From the NCBI GenBank assembly GCA_965227095.1, contig CBDDFL010000002.1:1178001-1242000 (forward strand): DNA of 64,000 nt. The letters run 5' to 3'. Position 1 is the first letter of the stretch; each line of letters begins with the position of its first letter. The notes beneath the pieces were generated by a model. The model saw only the letters and a list, made by a program, of their open reading frames with translations, made no database searches and was not told the origin of the DNA. This document shows, piece by piece, positions 26,155 to 34,350 of the stretch. A program made the translations under genes and the position numbers. The DNA is from JANQMY01 sp965227095 (GTDB lineage Bacteria > Pseudomonadota > Alphaproteobacteria > JANQMY01).

Positions 26155-27804
26155 TTAGAGATTGACCTCGATCTGGCCGAGACGTTTGCTCAATTTCTGG
26201 TTCTCTCTGTAATCGATCGGAATCACTAAAAGTGATGGGCCTTTGTGGTTGACCGCCGCCTCCAAGGCCGGTTTTAGATCTGCGGAATCACTGACATATT
26301 GGCCGTGCCAGCCAAAAGCGTCCGCCAGCTGAAGCCAATTTGGATTGCCAAAGCTTAGATCCGTATGCCGATGAAACTCGTTTTCCTGTTTCCAAGAGAT
26401 GAGGCCATAACCACCATCTTCCCAGACCATCATGGTCACATCCGAATTCAGGCGCCGGGCGGTTTCCATTTCTTGCACATTCATCATGAAGTCGCCATCG
26501 CCGGCGATGCCCATCACCTTGCGATCCGGATGCACCATATTGGCGGCAATCACGCCGGGAAGGGGCATGCCCATGGAACAAAAGCCATTGGGGATGAGGC
26601 AGGTATTCGGTTCATGGCAATGGTAGTACCGGGCGATCCACATTTTGTGGGCGCCAACGCCGGATAAAAGAATGTCCGATGGGCCCAACACTTCCCGTGT
26701 GTCCCAAATCGCTTTCTGGGGGCGGATACTGCCCTTTGTATTGTCGTCCTTGTGCGCTTCGAAATCCGCGATCATCTTTTTGCGGGTTGCCGCTTGATAG
26801 GACAGGTTGAACGTCACGCCCGGGTCCGCGGCTAAGCGCTCATTCAGCATCCACAAGGAATGTGCCAAGTCACCCACCAACTCGATTTGTGGATGATAGA
26901 ACCGGTCAATTTCAGCCGGTTGAAAATCGATGTGGATGACATTTTTGTCGAGGTTCGGATTCCACAAGCGTGGATGATATTCGACCATGTCGTAGCCAAG
27001 GGTAATGACCAAGTCGGACTCATCGATGGCATCCGCAACATAGTCCTTTTGGCCAAGCCCGATGGTGAACAAACAATAGGGGGCGTCTTTGTCGACGCAT
27101 CCTTTCGCCATGAACGTGGACAGCACGCCGATACCGGTGGCTTCGCAGAACAGGCGAAGCTGTTTACTGGCTCGCCGCCGAATGGCGCCGTTTCCGGCAA
27201 TGATGATGGGCCGTTCCGCTTTGCGGATTTGGTCGTATACTCGATCCGCAATTTTGTCGTCGGGCGTTGGGCGGCGAAAACGCCGTGGCTCCAACGGCTC
27301 GGTTGGCGCATCCAGTTTGGCCACGTCTTCCGGAAGCTCTATCAAGACGGCACCCGGTTTTTCGGACCGAGACACTCGAACGGCTTTGCGCACAATTTCG
27401 GGGATCGACCGCGGGGCCACAATTTGATGCGCCCATTTGGTGACGGGCTTGTACATTTCCACCACGTCCATGACCTGATGGCTTTCCTTGTGTTGGCGGC
27501 CTGTTTCGCCTTGACCTGTCAGCACAAGGACCGGCGCACGATCCATGTTGGCATCAGCCACACCTGTGATGAGATTGGTTGCACCGGGCCCCAGTGTCCC
27601 CAGACAGGCGGCGGGATTGCCCGTAAGGCGGCCATAGACTTCAGCCATAAACGCGGCTCCTTGTTCGTGCCGCGTCAGGATGAATTCGATTGGCGAGTTT
27701 TCTAGTGACATCATGAAGTCGGCATTCTCTTCTCCAGGAACACCGAAAATATGGGTAATGCCTTCTGTCTCTAGGCATTTGACGAGCAGATCGGAAGCTT
27801 TCAC
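26155..27804 (-). CDS. Acetolactate-synthase-like ThDP-dependent enzyme
   Basis: The 549-residue protein has the full ThDP enzyme layout: catalytic Glu in RHEQGAAFMAEVYGR, TLGPGATNL, a central domain from about residue 190, and the ThDP/Mg site GDGDFMMNVQEMETARR with CSMGMPLPG. It resembles catabolic AlsS-type acetolactate synthases more than IlvB, and no IlvN regulatory subunit is near. It heads a two-gene unit with an aldehyde dehydrogenase, which suggests a dedicated carboligase or decarboxylase step. The reaction is not settled by sequence. Confidence 0.85.
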   Translation of the reverse strand: MKASDLLVKCLETEGITHIFGVPGEENADFMMSLENSPIEFILTRHEQGAAFMAEVYGRLTGNPAACLGTLGPGATNLITGVADANMDRAPVLVLTGQGETGRQHKESHQVMDVVEMYKPVTKWAHQIVAPRSIPEIVRKAVRVSRSEKPGAVLIELPEDVAKLDAPTEPLEPRRFRRPTPDDKIADRVYDQIRKAERPIIIAGNGAIRRRASKQLRLFCEATGIGVLSTFMAKGCVDKDAPYCLFTIGLGQKDYVADAIDESDLVITLGYDMVEYHPRLWNPNLDKNVIHIDFQPAEIDRFYHPQIELVGDLAHSLWMLNERLAADPGVTFNLSYQAATRKKMIADFEAHKDDNTKGSIRPQKAIWDTREVLGPSDILLSGVGAHKMWIARYYHCHEPNTCLIPNGFCSMGMPLPGVIAANMVHPDRKVMGIAGDGDFMMNVQEMETARRLNSDVTMMVWEDGGYGLISWKQENEFHRHTDLSFGNPNWLQLADAFGWHGQYVSDSADLKPALEAAVNHKGPSLLVIPIDYRENQKLSKRLGQIEVNL

Positions 27805-28130
27805 GAGGGGGCCTCAATGTGGTGCGCAAAGCGCAGGCAGAAAAACGGAAAGCCGATTTTTTAAGCACTAACCGACTCACCAAGCAGGGTCAGGTTAACC
27901 AAAAAAGTGAAATGCAGTCACGTACCTCTGTACATTTAGTTCCTGCGGTAAAAAAAGAAATCGAACTTGCGCAAAAACATGATCGATTCCCTGTTGTCGA
28001 ACCGGCAAATCAGACTATTGTTATTGCAACAAAAAATAATACAAACGGACGCATCTCCGGGGGTACTTGAGCATCGCCTCAGGAATATGTCGGGAGGCCA
28101 GTCCGTTTGACTAGGGATAGGGCGGACTGA
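27805..28130. other. A/T-rich divergent gap between the ThDP enzyme and the kor operon
   Basis: This 326-base region is clearly richer in A/T than its neighbours and should hold the promoters of both divergent operons. A short open frame across it has no start context or family features and is not called. A nested inverted repeat at 28043-28108 is listed separately. Confidence 0.5.
28043..28108 (+). promoter_or_regulatory. Nested stem-loop in the kor operon leader
   Basis: AAACGGAC (28043-28050) pairs with GTCCGTTT (28101-28108), enclosing CTCC/GGAG and then TGAG-CATCGC-CTCA. Three stems nest one inside the other, ending 22 bases before the first start codon. It is a candidate structured leader or operator; no known class was recognised. 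Confidence 0.4.
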
Positions 28131-29903
28131 ATGCTGCCTACGGACATTTCTGACCCCAGTTATTTCCACAAAGTCGTGGACTGCCAGTGGGCCTGCCCGG
28201 CTCATACGCCGGTGCCCGAATATATCCGACTGATCGCCGAAGAACGATACACCGACGCCTATATGATCAATTGGGTGTCCAATGTGTTTCCCGGTGTCTT
28301 GGGGCGGACCTGCGACCGGCCCTGCGAACCGGCTTGCCGGCGCGGGCGAACTCACGACAAGCCGGTTGCCATTTGCCGCTTGAAACGCGTCGCCGCGGAC
28401 TATCGGGGAGATATCTCGGATCGGCTGCCGGACATTCCTACAGAAAAAAACGGGAAACGTATTGCATTGGTGGGCGCCGGGCCGGCGTCGCTGACAGTGG
28501 CGCGCGATCTGATGCCGCTTGGCTATGAATGTGTGTTGTTCGAAGGGGAGGCCTTAGGCGGCGGTTTCATGCGCAGCCAAATTCCGTCTTTTCGCCTGCC
28601 GGTCGACGTGCTCGACGATGAAGTGAACATGATTTTGGACATGGGTGTCGAGTGCCGCTTTGGCCACTATGTGGACAGCCTGAAATCTCTTCTAAACGAT
28701 AATTTTGATGCCGTGTTCGTGGGCACGGGCGCCCCCCGAGGCCGGGATTTGAACATTCCCGGCCGCGAGGAAGCGGACGCATCCATCAGTATCGGGATAG
28801 ATTGGCTGTCGAGCGTCGCGTTCGAACACACCCATTCGATCGGCAAACGGGTGTTGGTTCTCGGCGGCGGCAATACCGCGATGGATTGTTGCCGCACGGC
28901 GCGCCGTTTGGGCGGGGAAGATGTCCGTGTGGTGGTGCGCTCCGGCTTCGATGAAATGAAGGCGTCCGACTGGGAAAAGGAAGATGCCATCGCGGAAGAC
29001 ATTCCCATTTTTAACAATCATGTCCCGAAAGAATTTGTTGTCGAAGACGGCATTCTAAAAGGGGTGCGGTTTGAAACCGTCAATCGCGTGCCGGACGGGA
29101 AGGGGGGCTTAACGTCGGTGCCCACCGGCCAAGACCCGGTGTTCATGCAATGCGATCATGTCTTGCTGGCGATTGGTCAGGAAAATTCTTTTCCTTGGAT
29201 TGAACGGGACATCGGCATCACGTTTGATGAATGGGACATGCCGGTGGTGAACGAAACCACGTTGCAATCGACCCACCCCAAGGTCTTCTTTGGCGGCGAT
29301 GCAGCGCTTGGTCCGAAGAACATTATCTGGGCGGCGGCGCATGGCCATCAGGCGGCCATTTCCATTCACCATGCGTGCCAGGGCATTCCCGTGACCAAGC
29401 GGCCGCCTCCGACGGTGACGTTGGCCAGCCAGAAAATGGGTATCCATGAATGGAGTTACGGCAATGACATCGACAACGCCAAGCGATTTCTCGTTCCGCA
29501 TGCGGAAAAAACCAAAGCGTTGGCCGACCGCAAGTTGGAAGTGGAGCTAGGGTTCGACGAAGAGCTTGCCTTTCAAGAAGCCGCGCGGTGCCTCAACTGC
29601 GATGTACAGACGGTCTTCAAGGCCAGTGAGTGCATCGAATGCGATTCCTGCGTCGATATTTGTCCGATGGATTGCATTTCCTTTGTTGAGAATGGTGAAG
29701 AAGCGGATCTTCGTCAGCGCTTGATGGCGCCCGCCGACAATCTGGAACAAGACCTCTATGTGTCGAGGGAACTCAAAACCAAACGGGTGATGGTAAAGGA
29801 CGAGGATATGTGCCTTCACTGCGGGATGTGCGCGGAACGCTGCCCGACCACCGCTTGGGACATGCAGAAGTTTCTCTACAACGAAGCGCAAGCAAATAGG
29901 TAA
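28131..29903 (+). CDS. korC: GltD-like FAD/NAD(P) Fe-S oxidoreductase subunit of a 2-oxoacid oxidoreductase
   Basis: The 590-residue product starts with the cysteine-rich Fe-S domain of glutamate synthase small subunits (C18, C22, C61, C65, C69, C82), then an FAD Rossmann site GAGPAS at 115-120, an NAD(P) site VLVLGGGNTAMDCC near residue 240, and two C-terminal [4Fe-4S] motifs, CIECDSCVDICPMDC near 500 and CLHCGMCAERCP near 560. It is the first gene of the operon with korA and korB. I recall a comparable flavoprotein subunit in the 2-oxoglutarate:NADP+ oxidoreductase of Azoarcus evansii, so it likely passes electrons between the ThDP core and NAD(P). The symbol is by that analogy. Confidence 0.8.
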   Translation: MLPTDISDPSYFHKVVDCQWACPAHTPVPEYIRLIAEERYTDAYMINWVSNVFPGVLGRTCDRPCEPACRRGRTHDKPVAICRLKRVAADYRGDISDRLPDIPTEKNGKRIALVGAGPASLTVARDLMPLGYECVLFEGEALGGGFMRSQIPSFRLPVDVLDDEVNMILDMGVECRFGHYVDSLKSLLNDNFDAVFVGTGAPRGRDLNIPGREEADASISIGIDWLSSVAFEHTHSIGKRVLVLGGGNTAMDCCRTARRLGGEDVRVVVRSGFDEMKASDWEKEDAIAEDIPIFNNHVPKEFVVEDGILKGVRFETVNRVPDGKGGLTSVPTGQDPVFMQCDHVLLAIGQENSFPWIERDIGITFDEWDMPVVNETTLQSTHPKVFFGGDAALGPKNIIWAAAHGHQAAISIHHACQGIPVTKRPPPTVTLASQKMGIHEWSYGNDIDNAKRFLVPHAEKTKALADRKLEVELGFDEELAFQEAARCLNCDVQTVFKASECIECDSCVDICPMDCISFVENGEEADLRQRLMAPADNLEQDLYVSRELKTKRVMVKDEDMCLHCGMCAERCPTTAWDMQKFLYNEAQANR

Positions 29904-29909
29904 AATCGT

Positions 29910-31784
29910 ATGAGCGCCGGAAATCAAAAAGTCAGCGCCCAAAAAATCAGTACAACGAATGAATTTGTGATTAAGTTCGCGAATGTGAACGGGTCGGGTT
30001 CCGCCAGCGCCAACCAATTGTTCGCGAAATCGATTTTCCGGTCCGGCGTGCCGGTGGCGCCGCGCAACATATTTCCGTCGAACATTCAAGGCTTGCCCAC
30101 CTGGTTCGAAGTGCGTGTCAGCGAAGCGGGCTATCTCGGCCGGCGGGGCGGGGTAGATATCATGGTGGCGGTTAATTCGCACACTTTCGACGATGACGTG
30201 CGCGAACTCGATGCGGGCGGTTATTTGATTTACGACAATACGGGACACCGGTCGGTCGACCGCACAGATATTTCGGTCATTGGCATTCCCATGACGCGGT
30301 TGTGCCTGCAAGAATTCGGCGACCTGCCGAATCGGCAGCTGTTCAAGAATATGGTCTATGTGGGTGCCTTGGCCGCGCTTCTGGACATTGACGTGGACAT
30401 CATCAGTACGCTGGTGTCGGAACAGTTTAAGGGCAAAGACAAGCTGATCGCGCCCAACATGACGGCAATTCAGCTTGGTTTGGCGTATGCGCGGGAACAT
30501 TTCGACTGTCCGCTCAGCATAAACGTGCGAAAGAGCGACCAGATCGGTGACCGCATCATGATCGAAGGCAATGCGGCGGCCGCCCTTGGATGCGTTTATG
30601 GCGGGGCGACGGTGGCCGCGTGGTATCCCATCACACCGTCCACGTCGGTGGCGGAGGGGTTCGAGCGTTATTGCAAGCAGCTGCGCATTGATCCGGAAAC
30701 CAAGGAACAGAAATTCGCCATCGTTCAAGCGGAAGATGAGCTTGCGGCCGCCGGCATTGCCATCGGTGCTGCTTGGAATGGGGCACGCGCCTTTACCGCT
30801 ACCAGCGGTCCCGGCATTTCCCTGATGAGCGAATTTTTAGGCCTGGCCTATTTCTCGGAAGTGCCTTTTGTTTTGTTCGATATCGAACGGGGAGGGCCGT
30901 CCACCGGCATGCCCACCCGCACCCAACAATCGGATTTACTGGCGGGGGCTTATGCCTCTCATGGCGACACCAAGCATGTGCTGTTGTTCCCGGCCAATCC
31001 GAAAGAATGTTTCGATTTCGGGGCGCAGGCATTCGATCTTGCCGACCGGCTGCAAACACCGATCATGGTGATGAGCGATCTTGACATCGGCATGAACAAT
31101 TGGGTGACCGATCCGTTCGACTGGAACGACAACCGCCAGTATGACCGCGGCAAGGTGCTGGATCATCAGGGGCTGGAGCAGGCAAAAGATTTCGGGCGCT
31201 ATCTCGATGTGGATGGCGATCATATTCCGTATAGAACCTATCCCGGCGCGCACCCGACGAAAGGCGCGTACTTTAATCGCGGATCGTCTCACGACCCCTA
31301 TGCGCGGTACACGGAAAAAGGTGATGCCTATGTGGACAATATGGAGCGGCTGCGGGCCAAGATTGACTCCGCTGTGAAATGGCTGCCGGAACCGGAAATC
31401 AAACATTGCGATACCAAAAGCCGCTTTGGGGTGGTCTATTTCGGGTCCACGGCGCCGGCCCTGGATGAAGCGGTGGACCATTTGCTCCACGAAGATATCG
31501 ATGTGGACACGCTGCGCATCCGTGGGTTCCCCTTCCACAAATCGGTCGCAAGCTTTTTGGAAGACCATGACAAGATCTTTGTGGTGGAACAGAACCGCGA
31601 TGGGCAGATGCGCACCCTACTGATCAACGAAACATCCGCCGATCCGGACAAGCTGGTGTCGATTGTTCACTATGACGGCACGCCGATCACCGCGCATTTC
31701 ATTGCTCGGGAATTGATGAAACGAACCGGCCCGCGCTCTGTTGTGCCCCTGCCCACCGGCCCCCGGCCGCGCAAAGCGAGTTAG
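29910..31784 (+). CDS. korA: 2-oxoacid:acceptor oxidoreductase, fused gamma-alpha subunit
   Basis: The 624-residue subunit joins a gamma domain (residues about 15-200, GSGSASANQLFAKSIFRSG, SEAGYLGRRGG) to an alpha domain from about 215 (AAALGCVYGGATVAAWYPITPSTS, then FTATSGPGISLMSEFLGLAYFSEVP). This is the arrangement of 2-oxoglutarate:ferredoxin oxidoreductase KorA, which with KorB oxidises 2-oxoglutarate to succinyl-CoA and CO2. The substrate is inferred from subunit layout. It is 6 bases after the flavoprotein gene and 2 bases before korB, a tight operon. Confidence 0.88.
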   Translation: MSAGNQKVSAQKISTTNEFVIKFANVNGSGSASANQLFAKSIFRSGVPVAPRNIFPSNIQGLPTWFEVRVSEAGYLGRRGGVDIMVAVNSHTFDDDVRELDAGGYLIYDNTGHRSVDRTDISVIGIPMTRLCLQEFGDLPNRQLFKNMVYVGALAALLDIDVDIISTLVSEQFKGKDKLIAPNMTAIQLGLAYAREHFDCPLSINVRKSDQIGDRIMIEGNAAAALGCVYGGATVAAWYPITPSTSVAEGFERYCKQLRIDPETKEQKFAIVQAEDELAAAGIAIGAAWNGARAFTATSGPGISLMSEFLGLAYFSEVPFVLFDIERGGPSTGMPTRTQQSDLLAGAYASHGDTKHVLLFPANPKECFDFGAQAFDLADRLQTPIMVMSDLDIGMNNWVTDPFDWNDNRQYDRGKVLDHQGLEQAKDFGRYLDVDGDHIPYRTYPGAHPTKGAYFNRGSSHDPYARYTEKGDAYVDNMERLRAKIDSAVKWLPEPEIKHCDTKSRFGVVYFGSTAPALDEAVDHLLHEDIDVDTLRIRGFPFHKSVASFLEDHDKIFVVEQNRDGQMRTLLINETSADPDKLVSIVHYDGTPITAHFIARELMKRTGPRSVVPLPTGPRPRKAS

Positions 31785-31786
31785 TC

Positions 31787-32842
31787 ATGAGCTTTCTGCC
31801 AAAACCCACCGCCCATCATCCCAAGCTGAAACGCAATGCGCTGGGCCTGACCCATCGCGATTACGAAGGCAATCTGTCCACCCTCTGCGCGGGCTGTGGG
31901 CACGATTCGATCAGTGCGGCGATCATCCAAAGCTGTTTTGAGATGGATCTGCCCGCGCACCGAATCGCCAAACTGTCGGGAATCGGCTGTTCGTCCAAGA
32001 CCCCCACCTATTTTCTGGGGCAATCTCATGGCTTTAACACGGTGCATGGCCGCATGCCGTCGGTGGCCACGGGGGCGAATCTAGCGAATCGCGACCTCGT
32101 CTATATCGGCGTGTCGGGCGATGGCGATACGGCGTCCATTGGACTGGGTCAGTTCGCCCATGCCGTGCGCCGCCAGACCAACATGCTCTATATTGTTGAG
32201 AACAACGGCACCTATGGCCTGACAAAAGGCCAGTTTTCGGCCACCAATGATTTTGGCTCGCGCGCGAAGAAGGGCGCTGTGAACCCCTATCAAGCCATCG
32301 ATCTGGTGTCCCTGGCCTTGCAATTGGGGGCGGGATTCGTCGCCCGCAGTTTCTCCGGCGACAAATCTCAATTAATTCCGCTCATAAAAGCGGGGCTTTC
32401 CTATAAGGGCTTTGCGCTGATTGATTGCCTATCGCCGTGCGTCACGTTCAACAATCACGATGGCTCCACGAAAAGCTTTGATTATGTGCGCGAACACAAC
32501 ACCGCCATGATGAAGGCGGATCTCATTCCGGAAAAATCGCAGATTACAGCGGACTATGAGGAAGGGGCGTCGGTCAATGTGACCTTGCACGACGGCGCCA
32601 ATATCCGCTTACGCAAGCTCAACGCGGACTATGACCCGCATGATCGCGTGGCCGCATTGACACATGTGCAGCAAATCCAGGGAAAAGGCGAGATTCCCAC
32701 CGGCCTCATCTTTTTGGAGCGGGACGAGACGGATCTGCATGAAATCCTCTCCACAACGCCCCGGCCGCTCAACAGCCTGACCGAGAAAGATCTCTGTCCG
32801 GGCACGGAAAAGCTCCGGGAAATCAACGCGGGTCTGCGGTAA
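31787..32842 (+). CDS. korB: 2-oxoacid:acceptor oxidoreductase, beta subunit
   Basis: The ThDP-binding beta subunit has 351 residues. CAGCGHDSISAA near the N-terminus and GIGCSSKTPTY give Fe-S cysteines, VSGDGDTASIGLGQFAHAVRR and YIVENNGTYGLTKGQFSAT form the ThDP/Mg site, and IDCLSPCVTFNNH supplies another conserved Cys. The KorB pattern is clear. Oxygen-tolerant members of this family occur in aerobic alphaproteobacteria alongside a normal TCA cycle (icd is present). Confidence 0.9.
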   Translation: MSFLPKPTAHHPKLKRNALGLTHRDYEGNLSTLCAGCGHDSISAAIIQSCFEMDLPAHRIAKLSGIGCSSKTPTYFLGQSHGFNTVHGRMPSVATGANLANRDLVYIGVSGDGDTASIGLGQFAHAVRRQTNMLYIVENNGTYGLTKGQFSATNDFGSRAKKGAVNPYQAIDLVSLALQLGAGFVARSFSGDKSQLIPLIKAGLSYKGFALIDCLSPCVTFNNHDGSTKSFDYVREHNTAMMKADLIPEKSQITADYEEGASVNVTLHDGANIRLRKLNADYDPHDRVAALTHVQQIQGKGEIPTGLIFLERDETDLHEILSTTPRPLNSLTEKDLCPGTEKLREINAGLR

Positions 32843-33121
32843 AGCGCACCCAAAGGGTCATCGCGGACAAAGGCGCGCGCCCGCAACAGTGCCGGGGGCC
32901 GCGGATGTTCGAGCGGGCCGTCATGGCCGTTTTTCTGCGACAAACAGCGCAAAAACCGCCGTTTCTCATCGCAAAAGTGTCACAGAAGGCGCGTATAGAC
33001 GACCGTGCGGCCGGCGACGGGATCCAGTGGATCGATGGGATCGCGGGCTAGTGGGGGAGAGCATTGTGCTCGAGCCTTAACCAACTGTGCTTATTGCCTC
33101 AGACACACATGGAGGTTTCCA
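32843..33121 (+). promoter_or_regulatory. pstS upstream region and ribosome-binding site
   Basis: The gap holds a weak GGCC hairpin with TTTTT (about 32914-32936) that may end the kor operon. A single GTGTCAC half-site lies near 32977-32983, but a full Pho box with 11-base spacing is not found. GGAGG at 33111-33115 is well placed before GTG 33122 and decides the pstS start. Confidence 0.45.
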
Positions 33122-34165
33122 GTGAGATTTAAGACCGTCGCAATTGCGGCCATTGCAACCATCGCGGCTACGGCGACTGCAGCCCAAGCCCGTGATCAGC
33201 TACGGATTGTCGGTTCTTCAACCGTATTCCCGTTCTCTACGACTGTTGCCGAACAGTTCGGTAAGACAACCAGCTTCAAAACGCCAATCGTTGAATCAAC
33301 CGGTTCCGGCGGTGGCATGAAGCTTTTCTGCGCTGGCGTTGGCGCTGAAACACCTGACATCACCAACGCATCTCGTCGCATGAAGAGCTCTGAGTTCGAC
33401 AAGTGCCACGAAGCAGGCGTAACCGACATCACCGAAGTTAAAATCGGTTTTGACGGCATCGTGATGGCAAACGCTAAAGACGCTGCTGACTTCGCGTTGA
33501 CGAAGCGCATCATCTTCTTGGCGCTTGCGAAGGATGTTCCGGATCCAGCTGGCGGCGAAAAGCTTGTTCCAAACCCATACAAGACATGGAAACAAGTCGA
33601 CGCTTCTTTGCCTGACGTAGCGATCGAAGTTCTCGGACCTCCTCCGACCTCCGGTACGCGCGACGCTTTCCAAGAAATCGCTCTTGAAGGTGGTGCAAAG
33701 ACTTTCGATTGGATCAAAGCCATGAAGAAAGTTGACAAGAAAGCTTACAAAGCCATCGCTCGTACGGTTCGTGAAGACGGCCCCTACATCGAAGCGGGTG
33801 AAAACGATAACCTGATCGTTCAGAAGCTTGCTGAAAACGGCGACCGCCTCGGCATCTTCGGGTTCTCTTTCTTGGAAGAAAACCGCGACAAGGTTAAAGG
33901 TAACACCGTTGACGGCATTGAGCCGACCTTCGAAGCCATCGCTTCTGGCGAATATGGCGTGTCTCGCTCCTTGTTCTTCTACGTCAAGAACGCACACCGC
34001 GGTGTGATCCCTGGCATCGAAGAATATGTTGCTGAGTTCACCAAAGAAAGCACATGGGGCCCAGACGGCTACCTGGTCGACAAAGGCCTGATCCCGCTTC
34101 CTGATGAGGATCGTGCAAAGGGTGCTGAAAGCGCTAACTCATTCGTCAACCTTCCTGGCGTTTGA
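33122..34165 (+). CDS. pstS: Phosphate ABC transporter, substrate-binding protein
   Basis: PstS captures phosphate in the periplasm for PstCAB. The GTG start is fixed by GGAGG 6 bases upstream; it gives 347 residues beginning with a signal peptide (MRFKTVAIAAIATIAATATAAQA). The mature protein starts RDQLRIVGSSTVFPFSTTVAEQFG with the phosphate-site loops STGSGGGMKLFC and GPPPTSGTRDAF. Its codon use is more biased (GCT, GTT, CGT rich) than that of its neighbours, as expected for a very highly expressed binding protein. It heads pstSCAB. Confidence 0.95.
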   Translation: MRFKTVAIAAIATIAATATAAQARDQLRIVGSSTVFPFSTTVAEQFGKTTSFKTPIVESTGSGGGMKLFCAGVGAETPDITNASRRMKSSEFDKCHEAGVTDITEVKIGFDGIVMANAKDAADFALTKRIIFLALAKDVPDPAGGEKLVPNPYKTWKQVDASLPDVAIEVLGPPPTSGTRDAFQEIALEGGAKTFDWIKAMKKVDKKAYKAIARTVREDGPYIEAGENDNLIVQKLAENGDRLGIFGFSFLEENRDKVKGNTVDGIEPTFEAIASGEYGVSRSLFFYVKNAHRGVIPGIEEYVAEFTKESTWGPDGYLVDKGLIPLPDEDRAKGAESANSFVNLPGV

Positions 34166-34170
34166 TTTAA

Positions 34171-34219
34171 AGCGGGAAAGGAGCGCGCCGGGGGGCAGCG
34201 CTCCTTTCTTTTTTCCCGC
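34171..34219 (+). terminator. Hairpin with T-run between pstS and pstC
   Basis: AAAGGAGCGC (34177-34186) pairs with GCGCTCCTTT (34198-34207), followed by CTTTTTT; an outer AGCGGG/CCCGCT pairing extends it. It should stop most transcripts after pstS, allowing far more binding protein than permease. Confidence 0.75.
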
Positions 34220-34350
34220 TTCGCGAGAATGTGTCGGGGAAAAAACCAGTACAGCGTCGTGCTGACGCATTATAAAAGAATTCCGATCAGGCATCAGATG
34301 ATATAAGTGCCCTGATCAACGGTGAGATCAAACTCGTATTTGGGGGCGAG

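Noticed and set aside
27819..28070. Short open frame between the ThDP enzyme and kor operons
   Set aside because: Poor start context, A/T-rich regulatory DNA and no family resemblance.
32970..33000. Pho box before pstS
   Set aside because: Only one GTGTCAC half-site is present; no second half at 11-base spacing.
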